A DNA stretch of 11,074 nucleotides from NAT127 sp041655035 (GTDB taxonomy: Bacteria > Pseudomonadota > Gammaproteobacteria > Pseudomonadales > Porticoccaceae), in NCBI GenBank assembly GCA_041655035.1, contig JBAZCN010000119.1, positions 1-11,074 of the forward strand, written 5' to 3'. Below the pieces are notes generated by a model. That model did not search any database. It had not been told where the DNA came from and saw only the letters and a list, made by a program, of their open reading frames with translations. The stretch's first letter is position 1. Each line of letters starts with the position of its first letter. A program made the translations under genes and the position numbers. Below, one piece after another: positions 5,835 through 11,074 of the stretch.

Positions 5835-7118
5835 GTGCCAAATCCGCAATTACTGACGAGCTTCACCGAACTGGCCGGCAGGCTGAAGCCGGCCCCCACC
5901 GTGGTAATCCACTCGGATTTTGCCGAGCCGCAAACCCTGGTGCGGCAATTCGCCGACAGCGCGGCGCATTTCCGCGGCGCCACTGTTTACTCGCTGATGC
6001 CAATGGTGGAGCCGGCGTATGTGACCGGGGGTGTCGTTCAACACCTCAACCCTGTGACTTTTTTCCCCGGCAGTGGTTTGCGCCGTGCGGTGAACAGTGG
6101 TGCCGCCAGCATCCATCGTTGCAACCTGTCGCAAATTGCCGGGCTGTTTGACGGGAATGAAATTCGCGCCGACCTGCTGCTGTTACAGGTTTCCAGTCCC
6201 GATGAAAGCGGCGCAGTATCCCTCGGTATTTCCGTCGACTATATCCATGCAGTACTCCGGCAAAAGCCCCTGGTGGTGGCGCAGATAAACCGCCGCATGC
6301 CGTTTACCTGTGGTGATACCCGCATTCCGCTCAGTGATATTGCCTACTGCATCGAAGTGGATGAACCCCTGGTGACAGCGGCCCGGAGCCGCGCCGACGA
6401 AGCCGACCAGATCATTGCCCGCCGTGTGGCCGCGCTGGTGGAGGACGGCGATGTTATCCAGGTGGGAATCGGTGCGCTGCCGGATCTGGTGCTCGCCAAT
6501 CTCGAACACCTGAAAAACCTGGGCGGCCACAGTGGCATCATCACCGGCGCCTGGCGGCCGTTGATTGAATCCGGTGTGGTCGATAACAGCCGCAAGCCGG
6601 TTTTCCCCGGCGTCACTGTGACCACCATGGCGGGGGGCAACCAGGATTTTTACGATTTTCTCGAGCACAATGCCGCTGTCGAATTTCATCCCTGTGCAGT
6701 GACCCACGATATCGGCATCCTGCGCAAGATTCCCGGCTTGTGCGCCATCAACAGTGTGTTGCAAATGGATCTCGCCGCCAACGCCAATGCCGAAAGTGTC
6801 AATGGACGGGCGATAGCCGCGCCGGGAGGGCTGCCGGATTTCGCCCGCGGCGCCAGCGAGGCAGCGGGCGGCAAAAGCATTATCGCCCTGCGCTCCAGTT
6901 TTACCGGCAAGGATGGCGAACGGGTCAGCAACATACTGCCGCGCCTCGACGCCGCAACCCCTGTATCTCTCGAGGGCCGCCATATCGGCCTGGTGGTGAC
7001 GGAATACGGCGTGGCGGATTTGCGCGGGCTTGGTCAACAGGAAAAAGCCCGCGCACTGGTTGCCGTTGCGCACCCGGAACAGCGGGAAATCCTCCAACGT
7101 GAACTTCACAACCTGTAA
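5835..7118 (+). CDS. Acetyl-CoA hydrolase / 4-hydroxybutyrate CoA-transferase family protein with Gln at the catalytic Glu site
   Basis: The 427-residue protein has the full two-domain layout of the family (acetyl-CoA hydrolase/transferase N- and C-terminal domains): IQVGIGALPD at 208-217 in the first half, then the GGLPDFARGA loop (331-340) and LVVTEYGVADLRG in the second. Active members move CoA from an acyl-CoA to a free acid through a glutamyl-CoA intermediate. The Glu in the motif INxALExDxxGxxN (Glu294 in acetate CoA-transferase AarC) aligns with Gln310 here, in AINSVLQMDL, so classical transferase chemistry is doubtful. The start is GTG 5835, with AGGA about nine bases upstream; no ATG fits. 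It is followed after 16 bases by the hydratase-dehydrogenase fusion, so the two form one unit. Role inferred: activating or swapping CoA on the pathway acid, or hydrolysis, or a non-catalytic role. Confidence 0.88.
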   Translation: MPNPQLLTSFTELAGRLKPAPTVVIHSDFAEPQTLVRQFADSAAHFRGATVYSLMPMVEPAYVTGGVVQHLNPVTFFPGSGLRRAVNSGAASIHRCNLSQIAGLFDGNEIRADLLLLQVSSPDESGAVSLGISVDYIHAVLRQKPLVVAQINRRMPFTCGDTRIPLSDIAYCIEVDEPLVTAARSRADEADQIIARRVAALVEDGDVIQVGIGALPDLVLANLEHLKNLGGHSGIITGAWRPLIESGVVDNSRKPVFPGVTVTTMAGGNQDFYDFLEHNAAVEFHPCAVTHDIGILRKIPGLCAINSVLQMDLAANANAESVNGRAIAAPGGLPDFARGASEAAGGKSIIALRSSFTGKDGERVSNILPRLDAATPVSLEGRHIGLVVTEYGVADLRGLGQQEKARALVAVAHPEQREILQRELHNL

Positions 7119-7134
7119 GCGGCGAATCCATTCC

Positions 7135-9234
7135 ATGACACAATCAAACAATAACGAACTCGTTAGCCTGATCCTCCACGGCGATATCGCCGTGCTGAGC
7201 ACCGATTCACCGCCGGTCAACGCACTGTCCCTGGCGGTGCGGCAACAGCTCTATACGCAGCTCCAGCATGTGATGATGGATAACAGCGTGCGCGCCATTA
7301 TCCTGATCTGCGCGGGCCGCACTTTTTTTGCCGGGGCGGATATCAAGGAACTGGGCGCGCCGCCGGTCAGCCCGAAAATTTCCGAACTGAACGCCCTGAT
7401 CGAAAACAGCCCCAAACCCGTCATTGCCGCGATCCACGGCAATGCCTTGGGGGGAGGGCTGGAGCTGGCGCTGTCGTGCCACTACCGTATCGCCACGCAA
7501 TCCGCCCGGTGCGGGCTGACGGAAGTCACCCTCGGCATTCTGCCGGGTGCTGGCGGCACCCAGCGGCTGCCGCGGGTGGTGGGGGTGGAAAAAGCCCTCG
7601 ATATGATCTGTTTCGGCAAACGCATCGGCGCGCGGGAATGTCTTGCCATCGGGCTGGTTGACGCCATTGCGGAGGACAACACCCTGCTGGATACCGCGCT
7701 GGTTTTCGCGCGCGGCATTGTCGATGAGCAGCGCCCCCTGCACCGGGTGCGCGAGCGGCAGGAAAAACTCCAGGCAGCGAAGGAAAACCCCGCTGTTTTC
7801 CAGCAGTTCCGCACCGCAAATGCCAAAAAATTCAGCGGTCTCGCCGCGCCGGAAATCAATATCCAGGCCATCGAGGCGGCGGTTGCGCTGCCGTTCGACG
7901 AAGGGCTGAAAAAGGAAAAGGCACTCTACGCGCAACTGGTGGCAGGCCCCCAGCCCGCCGCGTTGCAATACGCCTTTTTTGCCGAGCGCCAGATCGACAG
8001 GATTCCGGGACTGCCTGCGGACATCACGCCGGTGGATTTTCGCAAAATAGGTGTAGTGGGCGCGGGTACCATGGGCGGTGGTATCGCCATGAATTTCGCC
8101 TCCATCGGTTTGCCGGTGACCCTGCTTGAAACCAGCCAAGAGGCGCTGGACCGCGGCCTTGGCGTAATTCGCCGCAATTACGAAAGCAGCGCCAGCAAAG
8201 GGCGCATCAGCGAAGCCGAGGCGCAGGCCGCCATCGGCAAGCTGCACGGCACACTGGCTATTGCCGACCTGGCGGATTGCGATCTGGTGATCGAGGCGGT
8301 GTTTGAAAATATGCCTGTTAAAAAGGATATTTTTACTCGCCTCGACAAAACGGTAAAAGCGGGGGCGATTCTCGCTACCAACACTTCATTTCTGGATGTG
8401 GCCGAGATTGCCTCCGCCACGGCGCGCCCGGAATCGGTACTGGGCATGCACTTTTTCTCCCCCGCCAATATCATGAAACTGCTGGAAGTGGTGCGTACGC
8501 CGCAAGCCTCCCCACAGGCAATCGTCTCGGCGCTGGCTCTTGGCAAACGCATAGGCAAGATCCCGGTAGTGGTGGGCAACGGCTATGGGTTCGTCGGAAA
8601 CCGCATCATCAACCAGCGCAAATTGCAGGGCCAGGCGCTGCTGCTGGAGGGCGCCATGCCCTGGGATGTGGACCGGGTGCTGACGGAGTTCGGCTTTCCG
8701 ATGGGGCCTTTCGCCATGTCGGATATGGCGGGGCTGGATATCGGCTGGTCTGCCGGGGAGTCACGGAGCGAAACCATCCGCGATATTCTTTGCGAGCAGG
8801 GTCGTCGCGGCCAGAAAACCGGGGCCGGTTACTACGATTACGACGATAGTCGCCGCGCCACGCCGTCGCCGCTCACCGAAAAAATCATTGGTGACTTCCT
8901 GGCGAGAAAAGGTATCGAAGCCCGCAAGGTCAGCGATGAAGAAGTCATCGAGCGCTGCATCTACCCGATGATCAACGAAGCCTGCAAGGTGCTGGAGGAG
9001 GGCATCGCCATCCGCGCCTCGGATATCGATGTGATCATGGTCAACGGCTACGGCTTTCCCCGCTATCGCGGCGGGCTGACGTACTTCGCCGATCAGGTCG
9101 GCCTCGACAAGGTGCTGGCCATCATGAAAAAGCTGGAAGCCGAACTCGGCGAGGCCATGAAGCCCGCGGCGCTGTTGGAAGCGCTGGTGAAAAAAGGGGC
9201 GGGCAATAGCGGCGAAAAGCTACACAAACAATGA
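7135..9234 (+). CDS. Fused enoyl-CoA hydratase / 3-hydroxyacyl-CoA dehydrogenase (bifunctional beta-oxidation enzyme)
   Basis: The 699-residue protein matches bacterial FadB-like and peroxisomal bifunctional enzymes. The N-terminal crotonase domain (about 1-190) keeps both catalytic glutamates, Glu110 in GGGLELA and Glu130 in LTEVTLG, followed by PGAGGTQRLPR. The NAD-binding domain begins at 304 with GVVGAGTMGGGIA. The dehydrogenase catalytic residues are visible: Ser418 in NTSFLDV, His439 in GMHFFSPANIMKLLE, Glu451, and Asn489 in GFVGNR. The C-terminal dimerisation domains end with GYGFPRYRGG (638-647). It hydrates enoyl-CoA and oxidises the 3-hydroxyacyl-CoA to 3-ketoacyl-CoA. The NTSFLDVAEIA form is closer to the short- or branched-chain type than to housekeeping FadB (NTSTL). 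ATG 7135 was chosen because it lies 16 bases after the previous stop; the longer frame from 7030 overlaps that gene. The Shine-Dalgarno is weak, suggesting coupling. Confidence 0.95.
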   Translation: MTQSNNNELVSLILHGDIAVLSTDSPPVNALSLAVRQQLYTQLQHVMMDNSVRAIILICAGRTFFAGADIKELGAPPVSPKISELNALIENSPKPVIAAIHGNALGGGLELALSCHYRIATQSARCGLTEVTLGILPGAGGTQRLPRVVGVEKALDMICFGKRIGARECLAIGLVDAIAEDNTLLDTALVFARGIVDEQRPLHRVRERQEKLQAAKENPAVFQQFRTANAKKFSGLAAPEINIQAIEAAVALPFDEGLKKEKALYAQLVAGPQPAALQYAFFAERQIDRIPGLPADITPVDFRKIGVVGAGTMGGGIAMNFASIGLPVTLLETSQEALDRGLGVIRRNYESSASKGRISEAEAQAAIGKLHGTLAIADLADCDLVIEAVFENMPVKKDIFTRLDKTVKAGAILATNTSFLDVAEIASATARPESVLGMHFFSPANIMKLLEVVRTPQASPQAIVSALALGKRIGKIPVVVGNGYGFVGNRIINQRKLQGQALLLEGAMPWDVDRVLTEFGFPMGPFAMSDMAGLDIGWSAGESRSETIRDILCEQGRRGQKTGAGYYDYDDSRRATPSPLTEKIIGDFLARKGIEARKVSDEEVIERCIYPMINEACKVLEEGIAIRASDIDVIMVNGYGFPRYRGGLTYFADQVGLDKVLAIMKKLEAELGEAMKPAALLEALVKKGAGNSGEKLHKQ

Positions 9235-9260
9235 AAACCGAAACCGGCACGATGTTCGAA

Positions 9261-9375
9261 GCAGTCCGCGCCTGGCGGGGGTCCAGCACCGCCGTGAATA
9301 CGTCCCTGTACGCTGCGACGGCGACGGCGACGTCCTGTCGCCGACGCTGCTGGACCCCTGCCAGGCGCGGACTGC
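9261..9375. repeat. 115-bp nested palindromic element (MITE- or REP-like)
   Basis: The arms 9261-9288 and 9348-9375 are 28-base inverted repeats with a single mismatch (outer end GCAGTCCGCG, inner end GGGTCCAGCA). The 59-base centre holds a second inverted repeat, GCGACGGCGAC and GTCGCCGACGC around the loop GTCCT, with one mismatch in 11 pairs. The whole element therefore folds into one long hairpin. There is no T-run after it and no obvious target-site duplication. It lies 26 bases after the fusion gene and may act as a strong transcription or mRNA 3' barrier. I have the impression that similar palindromes recur in marine gammaproteobacterial genomes, but cannot verify that here. Confidence 0.9.
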
Positions 9376-9465
9376 CCAGGCCCAGCCCGAGGCACGCCAA
9401 GGCCAATACTCTCGCTGTGTTCGTCACGCGGGGCCGGCGCTGAATACAGCCTTGTAAGATCTGCG

Positions 9466-9481
9466 AGTGATGAGGATCACA
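9466..9481. promoter_or_regulatory. Candidate CRP/Vfr-type site
   Basis: AGTGA, six bases, TCACA matches the CRP consensus TGTGA-N6-TCACA at 9 of 10 positions, and GTGAT/ATCAC is a perfect 5-bp dyad around GAGG. It lies 31 bases upstream of the second thiolase start. No clear -35/-10 pair could be assigned, so whether it would activate or repress is unknown. Confidence 0.35.
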
Positions 9482-9484
9482 AAG

Positions 9485-9497
9485 TGACTAATGACAG
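9485..9497. promoter_or_regulatory. Third TGAC-containing element, upstream of the second thiolase
   Basis: TGACTAATGACAG shares TGACTAA with the 3529 element, and its TAATGACAG matches the minus-strand 2844-2866 element (TTATGATAG) at 7 of 9 bases. The spacing of the half-sites differs by one or two bases, so a common regulator is only suggested. Confidence 0.25.
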
Positions 9498-9512
9498 AGT
9501 GAGAAAAAAATC

Positions 9513-10715
9513 ATGCGCGAAGCCGTAATCGTCTCCACCGCCCGCACCCCCATCGGCAAGGCCTACCGGGGCGCCTTCAACAATACCCAGCCCCAGGCAC
9601 TGGCGGGCCATGCCATCGCCGAGGCGGTGCGCCGCGCCGGCATCGACGGCGACCGGGTCGAGGATGTGGTGCTCGGCTGCGCCCGCCAGGAGGCGGCCAG
9701 TGGCGGCAATATCGCCCGCCAGGCGCTGCTGCGGGCGGGGCTGCCGATCACTGCGTCCGGCGCTACCCTCAACCGCCAGTGCGCCTCGGGCCTCAACGCC
9801 ATCGCCATGGCCCACCACGCCATCGTTCACGAAGGGCTCGAGGTGGCCATCGGCGGTGGCGTGGAGTCCGTGACCTTCACCCAGAATGAACACACCAATG
9901 GCTTTCGCCGCCAGGATCCCTACCTTGTGGCGCATTTGCCGCAAATCTACATGACCATGATCGAGACCGCGGAAATCGTCGCCGAGCGCTACGGTGTCAG
10001 CCGCGAGGCGCAGGACCACTATGCACTGCAAAGCCAGCAGCGCACCGCCTCCGCTCAGGCCGAGGGCCGCTTCGCTGCCGAGATCGCGCCCCTGGCGGCG
10101 ATCAAAACGGTGGTGGACAAAGCCAGTGGCGAAACCCGTGAACAGGCCGTGACCCTCGACCACGACGAATGCAATCGCCCGGACACCACTCTCGAAGGAC
10201 TGCGCCAGTTGCCGCCGGTCTTCAAGCAGGGGCAACGCATCGCCGAGGGCCGCTTCATCACCGCAGGCAATGCCTCGCAGCTGTCGGACGGCGCCAGCGC
10301 CATGGTGCTGATGGAAGCAAAAGCCGCCGAGCGCCTGGGGCTCGAACCGCTCGGCGCGTTTCGCGGTTTCATGGTGGCCGGCTGCGACCCGGATGAGATG
10401 GGTATCGGCCCGGTGTTCGCGGTGCCCAGGTTGCTGCAGGTCCAGGGTCTCGGCATCGACGATATCGATATCTGGGAACTCAACGAAGCTTTCGCCAGCC
10501 AGGTGCTGTATTGCCGCGACAGGCTCGGCATCGACAACGATAAACTCAATGTTTCCGGCGGCGCCATTGCCATCGGCCACCCCTACGGCATGTCCGGGGC
10601 GCGGATGGCGGGCCATGTGCTGCTGGAGGGCAAGCGCCGCGGCGCGCGCTACGCTGTGGTGACCATGTGCGCCGGCGGTGGCATGGGCGCGGCCGGGCTT
10701 TTCGAGATTTTCTGA
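9513..10715 (+). CDS. Thiolase family protein (acetyl-CoA C-acyltransferase)
   Basis: A complete 400-residue thiolase with a canonical active site: Cys90 in NRQCASGLNAI, Asn324 in ELNEAFASQ, His356 in SGGAIAIGHPYGMSGAR and Cys386 in CAGGGMGAAG. The segment NASQLSDGASAMVL (253-266) is the standard thiolase motif, so this protein is closer to ordinary degradative thiolases than the one at 4375-5565; the pair may cleave different chain lengths or successive intermediates. ATG 9513 opens with MREAVIVSTARTPIGKA, the typical family N-terminus, but the ribosome-binding site is poor (GAGTGAG followed by an A-run). The gene is separated from the previous one by 278 bases holding a palindromic element and possible regulatory sites, so it is probably a separate transcription unit together with the hydrolase that follows 61 bases later. 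Confidence 0.95.
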   Translation: MREAVIVSTARTPIGKAYRGAFNNTQPQALAGHAIAEAVRRAGIDGDRVEDVVLGCARQEAASGGNIARQALLRAGLPITASGATLNRQCASGLNAIAMAHHAIVHEGLEVAIGGGVESVTFTQNEHTNGFRRQDPYLVAHLPQIYMTMIETAEIVAERYGVSREAQDHYALQSQQRTASAQAEGRFAAEIAPLAAIKTVVDKASGETREQAVTLDHDECNRPDTTLEGLRQLPPVFKQGQRIAEGRFITAGNASQLSDGASAMVLMEAKAAERLGLEPLGAFRGFMVAGCDPDEMGIGPVFAVPRLLQVQGLGIDDIDIWELNEAFASQVLYCRDRLGIDNDKLNVSGGAIAIGHPYGMSGARMAGHVLLEGKRRGARYAVVTMCAGGGMGAAGLFEIF

Positions 10716-10761
10716 CGGTGGTGGTTTGATGATACGGTGACGGTGTGATTGGCACTATGGT

Positions 10762-10821
10762 CTGGTGGAGAGCCTGATGGATAGCCCGGTGGAAAGCCTG
10801 GTGGAAAGCCTGGTGGATGCA
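10762..10821 (+). repeat. Five imperfect tandem copies of a 12-bp unit at the hydrolase start
   Basis: Units of CTGGTGGAAAGC type start at 10762, 10774, 10786, 10798 and 10810. The last four lie in the coding frame and give a tetrapeptide repeat, so the hydrolase N-terminus reads MDSPVESLVESLVDA. The first unit contains the GGAG Shine-Dalgarno and the second contains the ATG, so copy-number slippage would alter the start region by whole codons or duplicate the start signal. Confidence 0.75.
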
Positions 10822-11074
10822 ACGGATACGGTGGTGCCCGACTGGTGGCAGTGGGCGCGGACCCGGCAGGGTCGCTCCGCTCTGGTGACCGGCGACGATG
10901 GCGATCTTCACTACCTGGAGTGGCCCGGCGATGTCGATCCCGACAAGCCGGACAAGCCGCACTTGCTGCTGGTCCACGGCTTCAGGGCCCACGCCCACTG
11001 GTGGGACATGGTGGCGCCGTTTCTCATGGATCGCTACCGGGTAGTCGCCCTCGATCTGTCCGGCATGGGCGCAA
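10777..11074 (+). CDS. Alpha/beta hydrolase fold protein (partial, N-terminal 99 residues)
   Basis: The open frame runs off the window after 99 codons. LLLVHGF (63-69) is the oxyanion-hole HG motif, followed by HAHWWD (72-77); VVALDLSGMG (89-98) is the beta4 strand and loop that precede the nucleophile elbow in the alpha/beta hydrolase fold, so the catalytic triad lies beyond the edge. Such proteins include esterases, thioesterases, C-C hydrolases and epoxide hydrolases, and the exact reaction cannot be told. Next to a thiolase, it may release or open a pathway intermediate. ATG 10777 has a good GGAG six bases upstream; an in-frame GTG at 10765 is less likely. The first 15 residues are a tetrapeptide repeat outside the fold. 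Confidence 0.85.
   Translation, partial: MDSPVESLVESLVDATDTVVPDWWQWARTRQGRSALVTGDDGDLHYLEWPGDVDPDKPDKPHLLLVHGFRAHAHWWDMVAPFLMDRYRVVALDLSGMGA

Noticed and set aside
9261..9375. Simple Rho-independent terminator
   Set aside because: The stem is far too long, the loop is itself structured and no T-run follows, so a repeat element is the better description, though it may still stop transcription.
9122..9427. 101-codon minus-strand frame with a signal-peptide-like start
   Set aside because: It crosses the palindrome and runs into the fusion gene antisense. The hydrophobic N-terminus is suggestive, but nothing else supports a gene.
9231..9443. 70-codon plus-strand frame whose ATG overlaps the fusion gene stop
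   Set aside because: It is coded mostly by the 115-bp palindrome, has low-complexity, Arg/Ala-rich composition and no recognisable domain; the ATGA overlap is probably chance.

Overview
The window reads as a high-GC, rod-type gammaproteobacterial chromosome, probably a marine member of the Cellvibrionales sort (Halieaceae or Spongiibacteraceae). This is inferred from the GC-rich codon use, sigma70-like promoters and the style of the acyl-CoA enzymes; no rRNA or other taxonomic marker is present. It carries an accessory acyl-CoA catabolism locus in which almost every gene encodes a beta-oxidation-type enzyme. No tRNA, rRNA, transposase, CRISPR array or regulator gene was found.

Layout. On the minus strand, 1-2791 holds one operon: a short-chain dehydrogenase (2021-2791), a large-subunit-like acyl-CoA dehydrogenase (831-1988) and a second, divergent acyl-CoA dehydrogenase (1-834, cut by the window edge) that starts inside the stop codon of the first. 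A 789-base divergent intergenic region (2792-3580) follows. It has a good promoter facing each way and, between them, 3.2 tandem copies of a palindrome-rich 129-bp repeat. On the plus strand come an enoyl-CoA hydratase/isomerase family protein (3581-4360) and a thiolase (4375-5565); then a 269-base gap with a degenerate relative of the 129-bp repeat; then a CoA-transferase/acyl-CoA hydrolase family protein (5835-7118) and a fused enoyl-CoA hydratase / 3-hydroxyacyl-CoA dehydrogenase (7135-9234); then a 278-base gap with a nearly perfect 115-bp palindromic element; then a second thiolase (9513-10715) and the start of an alpha/beta hydrolase (10777 to the window end).

How it fits together. The genes supply every step of a beta-oxidation spiral: CoA transfer, alpha,beta-dehydrogenation, hydration, 3-hydroxyacyl oxidation (by the fusion protein and perhaps the SDR) and thiolysis. 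Hydratase-like domains and thiolases are duplicated, and the acyl-CoA dehydrogenases form an unequal pair like those known for bulky or branched substrates such as steroid side chains. The natural substrate cannot be read from the sequence.

The points most worth following are the repeat elements that mark each junction between gene modules, a similar TGAC-containing pseudo-palindrome at three of the promoter regions, and substitutions at catalytic glutamates in two enzymes: Glu to Gln in the CoA-transferase and Glu to Val in the stand-alone hydratase.
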